From Pinguiococcus pyrenoidosus (lineage: Eukaryota > Sar > Pinguiophyceae > Pinguiochrysidales > Pinguiochrysidaceae), in assembly GCA_019677205.1 (NCBI GenBank), contig JAAMXY010000804.1, forward strand, positions 1 through 13,795: a stretch of 13,795 nucleotides of DNA, written 5' to 3'. A program made the translations under genes and the position numbers. The notes beneath the pieces were generated by a model, which made no database searches, was not told the origin of the DNA, and worked only from the letters and a program-made list of their open reading frames with translations. This document shows, piece by piece, positions 1-7,900 of the stretch. Each line of letters begins with the position of its first letter. Positions within the stretch are counted from its first letter, which is position 1.

Positions 1-2497
1 AAGGCAAGGTCCGCTTCACTGTCCTCTGCGGTGTCGTCCAAGGTAGTCTCCTGCGCCGTTGGCGGCACTTCTGTCCCGGCTTTCCCGCAGCAAGGCGAAG
101 GTCTCGACGCGAAAACCGTGCGCCAAGTGGCCCAAGCCCTTTTCTCTACGCAGCGTCGCGATTTCTGCTCGAATGCCCGCACCTGCTGGGAACTATGGTG
201 CTTCCAGGTGCGAAAGCACCTCCGGAGCGTCAAAACGGCCCAGCGCCAGTCCGGTGTCCAGTCCTTCGCCAGATCCAAGAAGCCTGCTGAGCTTGTCGCA
301 GTCGGAGTGGTCGTCGTCGCAGTCGTCGTCGTCGCACTCGTCGTGGTCGCTGTCCTCGTCGTCGGCGCCGTCATCGTCATCGACATCTCTGCCACGGGCT
401 CCAGGGCACGGGCGTCTTCACGTTTCAAGGACGTGGTCGATCCCTCGCTCACAAGCATGCGGTCTTCTAGCTCCAACATCTTCCTGGTCACCAGGCTGCT
501 TTGCTCCTCGGCCACAAGCACGGTGGGGCCACACGCCGAATCGGAGTCGATTCCGGCCGACGCGCCATGAGCTGAAGCGGTCTTGCCGAAATGCTGCGAT
601 GCCGGTAAGCTCTGCCGTCTTCGGCCGTTGCTCGATCCACGGCTCCGGAGCAGGAGAGCAGACTCCGCAGATGCAGGCGTGCGGCCGGATTCCATTGCCG
701 CATGGAGCCGAGACCGGACTGGAGCGCTTTCGACGTCGCGCTCACTACCGAGCAGATAGGAGTTCGCACCAGTCGACATGCCCGTGGCCTCCACCATGGG
801 TGCTTCTTCGCGATTGCGATTGAGCATTCGCAGCGCTCTGAGAGCTTCGTGGCCCCTTTGGCGAACGTCATCCTGCTCGGCCTCGTAGCGATTGGTCGAC
901 TCTCCTTCGGGTGTGTACGGGCGCGTCTTCGGGCTCTGCGTCGGGCTTCGGCGTCGGTCTCGACTACAGATCGGTTCGAAGACTGACCTCTCCGCCGCGA
1001 TGCGAGGATCCTCTTCTTCTGTTTCCCTCAATGTCGAGGGAGAGTGGAAAGCCGAAGCTGCAGCGTCCCGAGACTGTCTCTCCTCCCATCTGTCCATCCA
1101 TGTCTGGAGGTGTCGCGATTTCGCGTTCTCCGCCACGCTGCTTCTCCTCGCGGCGGACGCCTTCTCACGCGGATCGTCTTCGAGCTTGAGCATGTCAAGC
1201 CATCGATTCAGAGCGAGCGTCGTCTGTTGCTTTCGTGCAAAAGATCGCGCCTTTCGGTGGCACTTCTGAGCGATGCCAAGGGTCCTCCAGGCCTCCAAGC
1301 ACTTCACCAGCAGTCTGCGGCGGTAGTACTTGGAGCTCCACGAGCTCAAGCCGGCCCGACTCCCTGCGATGACGCCTAGGCGGCTGTTGACGGCAAACCT
1401 CTGCATCTTTGCGTAGACCTGGAAGCCCATCCACTGCTCCCAGTCGTCTTCGTCAAGGATCGGATCCTCGGAGCAGCTCTCGTCGTCCTGTATGACCTGT
1501 CGCCCTCTCGATCGCTTCTCACGCAGCTTTCGCGTCGCGAGCGCTCGAGCTTGCCATCGCCTCAACCCGAAAAACTTGCGCCGTAGCTGGAACAGCAGCG
1601 CAGCCCGTTGCATGGAGAGCATGTCGTAGAAGATCCTGGACAAGCATCGCCGACGGCGCAGTTGCCGGACCGCATCCGCCTTATCGCAGAGCTCCTTCCG
1701 TCGTCTCTGCAGCCGAAGATGATGAGCCACGAGTCAGGGCAAGGGTTGACCCAGCACCACAACAGCTCCACAAGCCTGGAGACGTACCACGTAGACGCTG
1801 GACGCCGCCGCATGCCTGGGCCCCGCTTCCGCAATCGACCCCTCCGGCGCCAGTCTTCTTCTCAAGCTCTTTCCAGCACGAGCAGTATCCCTGACCAGCG
1901 AAAGAAAGGCGTGATGTTGGTGAGAAAAGCATCCTTCCCTCGCACGCAGGAGCCGCTAAAAGCCGGAAGGAATCGCCTACCTTTGCACAACAACTCCATC
2001 CGAATCCCCGTTTCGGCCCCCGGAAGCTCGCCTTGAGCCGCGTGCCGATCCCAAGGCAGATCGAGACGCAACCTTCAGCCCCTTGGACGTCTCGATGAAG
2101 CTCGACGACGTCGTTGGCATTGCAAAAAGCCAAGAAGCCGATCCAGATCGGCTGCCACAGCGATTGTTGCTGGACGAAATTGCCGATTCCGGTGCTCTAA
2201 GAGTCGCAGTGCTTCTGACTGGAGGTGAGAGGCGCAGCGTAGCACAAAATCCGCCAAAAGACAGCAGCAACAAGGCCTCGGTGCCCTGCAAGACCTGGTT
2301 TCCCGAAGGCAAGTCAGGACTTAGGCCTTCATCCCACTGGGTTCCTGCCACAGGTTCCACTCTCGATGGCTCTCTGAGGATTTCCAATGAGAGCTGAAGT
2401 CGGAGTGCGGAGAGTGGGAACGTGTGGCGGCGTTGGCGTCAGAGTTTCGCCCCTTTTCTGCTTCAACGATGGATGAAAAGAAGCTGGCAGACCTCAT
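1..2497 (-). CDS. Trp-repeat protein, SFI1/centrin-binding-like (partial, C-terminus off the window)
   Basis: From 1706 down to 1 the minus strand is one stop-free frame of about 568 codons that leaves the window. It carries repeated hydrophobic-Trp segments such as LLVKCLEAWR, LALNRWLDML, LTLRRCFRTWK and KRAWATWR, several about 28-30 residues apart. These fit the SFI1-type centrin-binding repeat (LLxxxL/FxxWK/R), so a centrosome, basal-body or spindle scaffold is inferred. A central Ser/Arg/Glu-rich disordered region precedes a Thr-rich tract. A further exon, 1955-1788, is joined by an 81-bp GTACGT...GCAG intron (1787-1707) that contains an in-frame stop. Upstream exons are uncertain: a coding-like frame lies at 2218-2075 after a CTCCAG acceptor, and an ATG at 2497 opens a 58-codon frame to 2321 with a TATA-like run just upstream. 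It could instead be another Trp/IQ-like coiled-coil family. Coding status fairly sure, function tentative. Confidence 0.55.
1707..1787 (-). other. Intron in the SFI1-like gene
   Basis: The donor GTACGT (1787-1782) and acceptor GGCTGCAG (ending at 1707) bound 81 bp on the minus strand. The intron has an in-frame TGA, so it must be removed to join the flanking open frames. The junction is phase 0. The exon side reads SSVYV before and RRRKELCDK after, and both flanks have similar Arg/Leu-rich helical composition. Confidence 0.6.
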
Positions 2498-2888
2498 GCG
2501 TCAGTTTCAAAACGCTTTCTGTGCTGTTCACCTGAAAAATATATATAGCAAGCAATTCTCAAGGGATATGTAATTGGACAATAATATTTTAAATATGGAG
2601 CTACGTCAGATTCAACAGCCGTACCAAGGGGATTGGCTCAATCCGTTCTGCAATTGTTCTTCAGCTTGAAAGCCACTTGAAGGGAGCTTCTCTTCTTTTC
2701 ATTCGTCCCATCGAATTGGTGCACTTTTTCAAATCGGCCTCTGTCCCAAGAACATTTGAGACGCTCTGCCACTGCTGCGCCAGCGACGCCCACTGAGCCT
2801 GGGACAGAGGCTCTGGCGTTGCGATGGCACCTAGATGCTGATGTAGGCGCCTGGGTGCAAGGGCAGTCGCGGCTAGCGGGAAAGAGCC
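2498..2888. promoter_or_regulatory. Divergent upstream region, SFI1-like / RING genes
   Basis: This spacer of about 390 bp lies between the candidate ATG of the minus-strand SFI1-like gene and the ATG of the plus-strand RING gene. It holds an AT-rich island at about 2535-2605 in an otherwise GC-rich window. The run TATATATA at about 2540-2549 sits 45-50 bp upstream of the minus-strand ATG at 2497 and is a plausible TATA element. A small hairpin (GAGCCT at 2795-2800, AGGCTC at 2808-2813) lies near the RING start. The RING gene has no TATA-like run close to its start. A promoter role is inferred from position only. Confidence 0.4.
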
Positions 2889-3404
2889 ATGGAAACGCCG
2901 CGGGAGCGGCAGTTGGCGCAGCGTGCAGAGCAGCGGCTGATTCTGGGCCTCCCGGCGACGCGGCACCTCAGTGGCGCGAGTAGCTACCCTTTGGATGCCT
3001 TTATCGATCCGGAGAGCGAGTGGGAGCAGCATGCGGACCTTGCTGACGTGGGGGACACATCGGAGGAGAAGCAGCGGAATTGCGCCAATCTGGTCCAGCA
3101 AGTCCTGCGCTACATCTCCGAGCCCGGCGACTTCTCCTCAGCCTCCGTGCGGGGTCTGTCTCAGGCAGTGCAGCTCTGCGGTGGCCTCCGGCTCGAGGCC
3201 TTGGTGGCAGCTCTTGGGGAGACGAGCGCAGGCACGCAAGGGGAGTGCTACATCTGCCTGGAGGAGCTGCTGGACGGCGACGCTCTCTGCTCTCTGGCCT
3301 GCGGGCACAAGTTCCATCAGGGCTGTGCCCTGCGCTGGTTTGTGCAGGCCCAGACCTGCCCAACTTGCAGAGCAGAAGTATTGACGAGCACGCCGACCAC
3401 ATAA
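2889..3404 (+). CDS. RING-H2 finger protein, probable E3 ubiquitin ligase
   Basis: Single exon, 171 residues. The C-terminal part is a complete C3H2C3 RING: C120, C123, C138, H140, H143, C146, C157 and C160, with the usual Trp (W150) before the last Cys pair and a Pro in CPTC. RING-H2 proteins recruit an E2 and pass ubiquitin to substrates, so E3 ligase activity is the expected role; the substrate is unknown. Residues 1-110 are mostly helical and unrecognised, without a transmembrane segment or signal peptide, so a soluble cytosolic or nuclear protein is likely. An in-frame TAG at 2874-2876 makes the ATG at 2889 the first possible start after that stop. The gene diverges from the SFI1-like gene and converges on the thioredoxin-PUB gene. 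The RING call is firm; the biological role is not. Confidence 0.85.
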   Translation: METPRERQLAQRAEQRLILGLPATRHLSGASSYPLDAFIDPESEWEQHADLADVGDTSEEKQRNCANLVQQVLRYISEPGDFSSASVRGLSQAVQLCGGLRLEALVAALGETSAGTQGECYICLEELLDGDALCSLACGHKFHQGCALRWFVQAQTCPTCRAEVLTSTPTT

Positions 3405-3580
3405 GGAGGGACGCTCCCAAGAGATGTGTTTGTTGCACGACGCTGCGCCGGTGCTACGGCTGACGTCGGCCGCTTCAAGCGAATGCTCAAGGTGGAAGCA
3501 TCCGTCGCCAGTCGCCTGTCGTCGCCGCCGCAAAAGTCGTCGCTACTTCTCCAAGCTGCGAAGATGTATGCGACGCCAGC

Positions 3581-3600
3581 GAAGCGAAGCGAAGCGAAGC
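3581..3600. repeat. Pentanucleotide repeat (GAAGC)4
   Basis: Four exact copies of GAAGC lie in the convergent 3' region. The 5-bp unit matches the 5/10-bp periodicity of other simple repeats in the window. Confidence 0.9.
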
Positions 3601-3636
3601 GCAGCGTCGCAAGGAAAGCAAGGCCGCCGCTGGCAT

Positions 3637-3637
3637 C

Positions 3638-3667
<30 letters not shown>
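3637..3667. repeat. CCG trinucleotide repeat
   Basis: A near-perfect GCC/CCG run interrupted by GCT. It lies in the noncoding spacer and explains the poly-Pro and poly-Arg reading frames there. Confidence 0.85.
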
Positions 3668-3670
<3 letters not shown>

Positions 3671-3787
3671 ACCGCGAAGTATGGAATCCTGTACTGCGGA
3701 TGGATGCGCGCAGGTGGAAAGCTGCGATGGAGAAACTAGGATGTCGCCAACATCATGAACACAGAGGATTGGACCAAAGATTGCGCT

Positions 3788-3820
3788 TCATCTCATCTCA
3801 TCTCAACTCATCTCATGTCA
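3788..3820. repeat. Pentanucleotide repeat (TCTCA)n
   Basis: About six TCTCA-type units with single-base variants (ACTCA, TGTCA). It ends about 30 bp beyond the stop of the thioredoxin-PUB gene and probably lies in its 3' untranslated region. Confidence 0.85.
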
Positions 3821-3852
3821 TGGAGTGAAAGAGGCACCGCCGCCGCGAATTG

Positions 3853-5512
3853 CTACGCCCTGGTGTTATACCTTTGAAGTCCAGCTTCCAGCTTTTGCAG
3901 CGCCGTCTGAAGCAGCTCGTCATCCCTGTTCTCGAGCACCATGTGGTTGCCGCTCTCGTCGCTCTTCTTCGCGAATCCCGCAGCTATCATGAACTTCTGC
4001 CCGCCGACGAACGGCTTGATCTTGCTGCGGTATGCTTTCCCGTCCATGTTCAAGCGCTCGAACTTCTCCACGCCCGGGTTCTCGACAATCTTCCTGATGA
4101 TCTTCATGAGGATATCGAGGGCCTTCCCTCCGTCTCCGCCCGCACGATACTGGCTCATGCTCTCGATGCACTGGTCCATGACCTGCGGTGCGTCCGCCGG
4201 CGACACCGTGGCAGCTGGCGCCTGCGGCGTGGGCGCGGGCCTCGCCTCCGCCTCCGCCTCGTTGCCTTCCGCATCGTACTGGACGCCAGACGGCTTGTAG
4301 CCTTCGACGCCCAAGCGGCTGCCGAGCTTGCCGTTGTTCGCCATGCGTTCGCGCTTGTCTCGCTCGAGCTCTGCCAAGATCCGCTGACGCTCGACGCGTG
4401 CTTCGGCCTTCTCCTTCTTGATTTTCTCGGCCTCGCGTATCCGCGCCATCCGCTCCATTTCCTCCCGCCTCATCAGCGTCTCCTTTCCCTGCTGCCGGCG
4501 GGTGGCTTCGCGTGAGATTTCGCCGGCCTTCTCCTCCTGCGCCCGCTCGGCACGGCGCTCGGCGATGCGTTCCTGCAGCTTCGCCAACTGCGCCGCCTTC
4601 TCTTCCGGCGTGAACTCCTTTGGCTTCGGCGGCATGGTCGCCTCGTCGTCAATATCGGCGTCGTCCTGGTGCTCCGTGAGCCAGTTGAGGCACGAGTCCA
4701 GGTCGGCGTGGACGCCCACGGAGCGAAGCGCCTTTCGACATCTGACAGCACCGAAGCCCATGTCGACGAGCTGCTTGCCTACACCTTCCGAGAGTTCCTT
4801 ATCCTCCCCACCGTCCGCATCTTCGTCCATCGCCTGGTCCTCTTCCTTGCCCGCCTCGGGGGCAGCTGCGGCGGCTGGCTCGTCGCTGGACATGGACATG
4901 GCGATCGCGGCCTGAAGCTGCTCGTCTTCCGTGGGCACGCCGCTGGCGGCAGGGGTGCAGCCGTCGGGCCCGCACACCTCCATGGCGTTTTCGTCCACAA
5001 TACGCGGCTCTTCCTTAGGCTGCGTGGGCACATTGAAGCGACGGAGACGGGCCTGGCGCTGCTCTTCCGCACTCGCGGGTCCTCCCGTGCCGCCCAGCGT
5101 GGCTCCACTGCCCGCAAACGCCGCGAACAGGTGCTTGGACAGCTCCTCCACGATCCGCTTGGTCGAGTTAATGTCCGCACCCCTCACTTCATCCTTCAGC
5201 TCGCCGTCCACGAAGAACTTGGTGGTGGGGAAGGCCCGGATTCCCTGATCCATCACGACATCGCGAGCCGTATCTTGAACTGGCCAGGCGCAGAAGAGCT
5301 CAAGTCAGCTTTCTCCCAGCCCGGCAGAACAGCGCCTCGCGCGCACCTTTGATAAAGTGCCCAGCTGGAGTGGCGTGCGCCAGAGCCTCATACTGGGGAG
5401 AGTACATCTGGCATGGGCCGCACCAAGGCGCTCCGAAGTAGCTGATCACCAGCTTCTTTGGGTGGCGCAGCTGCTCCCGGAAGTCGGCCAAGGACGTGCT
5501 TTCGTAAACCAT
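3853..5512 (-). CDS. Thioredoxin-UIM-UBA-coiled coil-PUB fusion protein (predicted p97/ubiquitin adaptor)
   Basis: Two exons (5512-5347 and 5279-3853) give 530 residues. Residues 1-105 are a thioredoxin fold with active site WCGPC (C31, C34) and the cis-Pro motif RAFPT (P73). The 67-bp intron falls inside this fold, and splicing restores a continuous FIKVQDTARDVVMDQGIRAF. Next come a UIM-like stretch near 173-187 (EDEQLQAAIAMSMSSDE), a UBA domain near 219-260 (MGF loop, CLNWL), a highly charged coiled coil near 278-368 like that of SAKS1/UBXN1 proteins, and a C-terminal PUB domain near 421-513. PUB domains bind the C-terminal tail of the AAA ATPase p97/Cdc48, and UBA and UIM bind ubiquitin, so a redox-active p97 cofactor for ubiquitylated clients is inferred. 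There is no signal peptide, so a cytosolic or nuclear location is likely. A CGPDGC motif at about 158-163 is a possible extra redox or metal site. It ends tail-to-tail with the RING gene. Confidence 0.85.
5280..5346 (-). other. 67-bp intron in the thioredoxin domain
   Basis: The exon reads AAAG, then the donor GTGCGC (from 5346). The acceptor GGCCAG ends at 5280. Phase 1; the joined codon G+TT gives Val and continues the thioredoxin beta strand. Unspliced, the first frame runs on with unrelated residues to a stop at 5300. Confidence 0.85.
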
Positions 5513-6001
5513 CTCCTCTCGTCAATGTTGGAAGCTCCCGTGCGAGGTTTACGGAGCGCAAACAACAGCTCTGGTGCGCTGTCTGCGGCGTTCCACGCAC
5601 GACGAAGGTTCGAGTTCTTCGGACATCATCTGATGGACCGTTGAAAAACAATATTTTATATCACTGATTGAATGTTACAATTATGATATCTGATCTATCT
5701 TTGTAAAACTTTGGTATGTTTGAAAATACTTGCTGCATTCCAGAAGCCCGCTGAAGAACTCGGTTGATGGTTGGATGAAATCCGAACTTTATATTATTCA
5801 AAATTATTTATGAAAATGCTTGAGCCAATGGTGATATGCCGCCAAGTTTTAAGGTTGAGTAATATAAATCAATAAGGTCGGAAGCTGGTGAAATCTCAAA
5901 CTTCATTGGAGTTTTTCGCTTTTCCACGCTGGCAAGCTTTTCCCGCCAAAACTCTGCTCGATTCCACCAGCTAACCTGAGACGTCCTCAACATTTCTGCT
6001 G
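5513..6001. promoter_or_regulatory. Divergent upstream region, thioredoxin-PUB / COX19
   Basis: This 489-bp spacer lies between two divergent start codons. Its centre (about 5640-5880) is strikingly AT-rich. It contains TATAAAAT on the minus strand (5653-5660), about 140 bp upstream of the thioredoxin-PUB start, and ATATAAAT near 5862-5869, about 135 bp upstream of COX19. An imperfect inverted repeat (5788-5801 with 5855-5868, 13 of 14 positions) lies in the island. A 61-codon minus-strand frame (5993-5808) crosses the spacer; I see no family resemblance and treat it as unproven. Confidence 0.45.
5938..5951. promoter_or_regulatory. E2F-like site upstream of COX19
   Basis: The sequence TTTTCCCGCCAAAA matches the classic E2F/DP consensus (TTTSSCGC class) with A/T flanks on both sides. 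It lies 51 bp upstream of the proposed COX19 ATG, in the spacer shared with the thioredoxin-PUB gene. Binding is inferred from sequence only. Confidence 0.5.
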
Positions 6002-6633
6002 ATGGCCACTCCTAGACAGCCTCGACAGGTGACATAGACGTTCTCTTGCTCTTGGAGCTTCGTCTGCTGTCCAACCTAGTCTTTGCCGCAGCAAGCCAGA
6101 GCGCCGGAGAAGGGAGTTTTCCCGTTGGATCATGATGGGATCTGCAAGACGGCAGCGCAGGATTTCTTGGCTTGCCTAGACAAGGCGGAGTCGGACCACT
6201 TTGCCTGCAGGAAGCTCTCTCGGGCGTATTTGGAGTGCCGCATGCAGAAGTAAGACACGATCTGCTTCGTTTTGCTCGACAGAGCCGGCGACGTCAAGAT
6301 CGACATCAGAATCCATAAGTGCAAGCCGCTTCCCAGCATTGACCCGCTGCTTCCTCCAGCAAACTGATGGCGCAAGAGAACCTGGACAAGCTGGGCCTGA
6401 AGGAGGACGAAGACGCTGGAAAACGGCGGAATGCACGGGATGAAGAGGGAAAGCGAGAAAGTACGTGGCCCCGGGAGTTCCGGACGCATCTTGTCTCAGC
6501 AGCAACACTCGCACGCTTGCTGACACCGACGATGGCGTCTGCTGTACTCCTTGGTTTCCTTTTGCTGAACGCAGTGGAGGGCTTCTTGGCAGGTGGGAAT
6601 CAGCAACCAAGGAAGAAAGGCTGGCTTTGGTAG
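6002..6633 (+). CDS. COX19: Cytochrome c oxidase assembly factor COX19
   Basis: Four short exons are proposed: 6002-6028, 6092-6249, 6360-6460 and 6575-6633, giving 114 residues. The core is diagnostic: the PEKGVFPLDHDGIC lead-in, then twin CX9C motifs (C27/C37 and C48/C58), then YLECRMQNKLMAQENLDKLG, closely following COX19 of yeast, plants and animals. COX19 is a small protein of the mitochondrial intermembrane space, folded by the Mia40 relay and needed for copper handling and cytochrome oxidase assembly. Introns have donors GTGACA, GTAAGA and GTACGT and acceptors ending CAG; intron 2 has an in-frame stop. Exon 1 encodes only nine residues and rests on phase and signals. Intron 3 is 114 bp and stop-free, so a 152-residue retained form is also open. 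Core call firm; ends moderate. Confidence 0.85.
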
Positions 6634-6696
6634 CATGCAGGAACCGTCCGGCGAGGACAAGCACATGTTGGCGTCGCAAGCAGCCGCTCAGCGGCA
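6634..6696. other. 63-bp gap between convergent stops
   Basis: Only 63 bp separate the COX19 stop (TAG, 6631-6633) from the glyoxalase II stop at 6697. The two transcripts almost certainly overlap in their 3' untranslated regions, which could give antisense pairing. Confidence 0.6.
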
Positions 6697-7692
6697 CTAG
6701 AAGCTGTCTTTCATGCGCCTCACCGCCTTCATGACCTCCACCGGACTCGCGGACGCCATGCCGGCCGCGGCGGCGAGCTCTGGCAAGTCCGTCCGCATGA
6801 ACGGGTTCCATAATCGCTCGCCGCCAATGGTCGTCGGGATGGTTGGGAGCTTCTGATCCCGCTGCGCAGTCACCCACTCGACCTTCTTGAGCAAGTATGG
6901 GTTGTCGCCATCTACGGACAGAGCAAAGCGCAGGTTGCTCGCGGTGTACTCATGGCCACAGAACACCTGCGTTGACGGCGGCAGCTTGGCAAGCGTGCCA
7001 TCCGGCCAGCCCAAGCTGGTGTACATGTCCTCCGCGCTGCCCTCGAAGAAGCGTCCGCAGCCTCCGACAAAGAGATTATCCCCAGAAAACAGCACTGGCG
7101 CCAGGTCCGGCTGCGCGGGATCCGTCACGAAGAAGCAGATGTGGCCGCGCGTGTGGCACGGCGTGTGGATCGCCTGCACCTGCAAGCCGCCCAACGCGTA
7201 CGTGTCGCCATCTTGCATGGTGTGCGTCAAGCCCGGCGTCGCCTCGTAGCCGCTTCCCACCACTTCCAACTCCGCACCGGCCTGTGCGTAGTGCTTCCGA
7301 AGCGCCACATTGCCGCCGCTGTGGTCTTGGTGCTTGTGAGTGCACAGGATGGCCTGCGGGGCCGGCAAGTCCTGCTCCGCTAGGTAGGACAGAACTTGCT
7401 CCGGATCCGCGGGGTCCACCAGCGCCGCGACGCCAGAGCTGCGGTCGCGGATGTAGTACGCGTAGTTATCGCTCCAGAAGGGAATGAGGAACACATCTGC
7501 GCACGCATCGGACAGCTCCGGAGCGGAAACGCTGTCAACTTCGGACGCTGCGGACGCCATGTGACGTACGGACGCGCGGCGGAAAGGCGCAGAGGCCGCC
7601 ACAAGGGCTGCGGGATGTCCAGCGGGACGAAAGCGCAGCGAAAGTGCCGGCGCGAAAAGCACCAGAGGAGCGAGGCGCCGGCGCAGCAGCAT
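6697..7692 (-). CDS. Glyoxalase II (hydroxyacylglutathione hydrolase) with N-terminal leader
   Basis: Single exon, 331 residues from the ATG at 7692. It is a metallo-beta-lactamase-fold enzyme that hydrolyses S-D-lactoylglutathione to D-lactate and glutathione, the second step of methylglyoxal detoxification. Motifs in order: THKHQDH (metal ligands H119, H121, D123, H124), TPCHTRGH (H180), SGDNLFVGGCGRFFEG (bridging D205), CGHEYT (H247) and WNPFMR near the C-terminus, all as in the HAGH family and at full length. The first 44 residues are rich in Arg, Leu and Ala without acidic residues, which suggests mitochondrial (or plastid) targeting. A second ATG at 7560 would give a 287-residue cytosolic form. 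The frame is open upstream to about 8331, but that part lies antisense to TerC and looks fortuitous. Function is firm; start and location are inferred. Confidence 0.9.
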   Translation of the reverse strand: MLLRRRLAPLVLFAPALSLRFRPAGHPAALVAASAPFRRASVRHMASAASEVDSVSAPELSDACADVFLIPFWSDNYAYYIRDRSSGVAALVDPADPEQVLSYLAEQDLPAPQAILCTHKHQDHSGGNVALRKHYAQAGAELEVVGSGYEATPGLTHTMQDGDTYALGGLQVQAIHTPCHTRGHICFFVTDPAQPDLAPVLFSGDNLFVGGCGRFFEGSAEDMYTSLGWPDGTLAKLPPSTQVFCGHEYTASNLRFALSVDGDNPYLLKKVEWVTAQRDQKLPTIPTTIGGERLWNPFMRTDLPELAAAAGMASASPVEVMKAVRRMKDSF

Positions 7693-7900
7693 TGGGAGCC
7701 GCTTCGAAGAACTTCGGAGGGTTTTGGCGCCAAAGTGCCGAACGCGAGGGGTACTCCAGGAGTATGTTACGTTACCTTTTCCAAAATGTTTTCCGCTCAA
7801 GAAATGAGAATTATATAAATGTATTTGTTTTTGAAAGTGTAGATGGAGTACGTATCTTGACGTTACCTTGAGCTTGGTGCCGCTTGGGCGCGTTTTTTGA
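7693..7900. promoter_or_regulatory. Divergent upstream region, glyoxalase II / TerC
   Basis: This 208-bp spacer lies between two divergent ATGs. Near the glyoxalase side is a perfect E2F-type palindrome (separate entry). In the middle is an AT-rich patch (about 7790-7850) with TATATAAA at 7812-7819, about 80 bp upstream of the TerC ATG. Its core is nearly symmetric and could also serve the minus strand. It is the shortest of the complete head-to-head spacers, so the two genes probably share control elements. Confidence 0.5.
7722..7734. promoter_or_regulatory. Palindromic E2F-like site
   Basis: TTTTGGCGCCAAA contains the perfect palindrome TTTGGCGCCAAA, an overlapping pair of E2F half-sites. 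It lies about 30 bp upstream of the glyoxalase II ATG (7692) and about 167 bp upstream of the TerC ATG. The function is inferred. Confidence 0.5.

Larger units (their letters stand above)
3405..3852. other. Convergent 3' region with simple repeats
   Basis: This region of about 450 bp lies between the stops of the RING gene (plus) and the thioredoxin-PUB gene (minus). It holds three simple repeats (listed separately) and no convincing gene. The reading frames across it are Arg/Ser/Pro-rich products of the repeats. It probably holds the two 3' untranslated regions. Confidence 0.5.

Noticed and set aside
31-570. Plus-strand frame with a poly-Val membrane-like tract
   Set aside because: It is the reverse complement of a GTC/ACG simple repeat inside the stop-free SFI1-like minus-strand frame. 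No family resemblance and no supporting context.
2440-2460. A fourth E2F-like site near the SFI1-like start (GGGGCGAAAC on the minus strand)
   Set aside because: It is a degenerate half-match and lies inside the candidate first coding exon.
3426-3828. Possible gene in the RING/thioredoxin-PUB convergent spacer
   Set aside because: Frames are built from the GAAGC, CCG and TCTCA repeats and give Arg/Ser/Pro runs only.
3850-5352. Several long plus-strand frames (3850-4515, 4418-4915, 4669-5352)
   Set aside because: They are shadows of the thioredoxin-PUB gene, whose domains are clear on the minus strand. High GC makes opposite frames stay open.
5788-5868. AT-rich inverted repeat as a MITE or transposon end
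   Set aside because: Arms are only 14 bp with a mismatch, without flanking target duplication or a second copy. The AT-rich promoter explanation is simpler.
6176-6877. 233-codon minus-strand frame over COX19
   Set aside because: It overlaps the COX19 exons and introns in antisense and the end of glyoxalase II. The COX19 twin CX9C match on the other strand is decisive.
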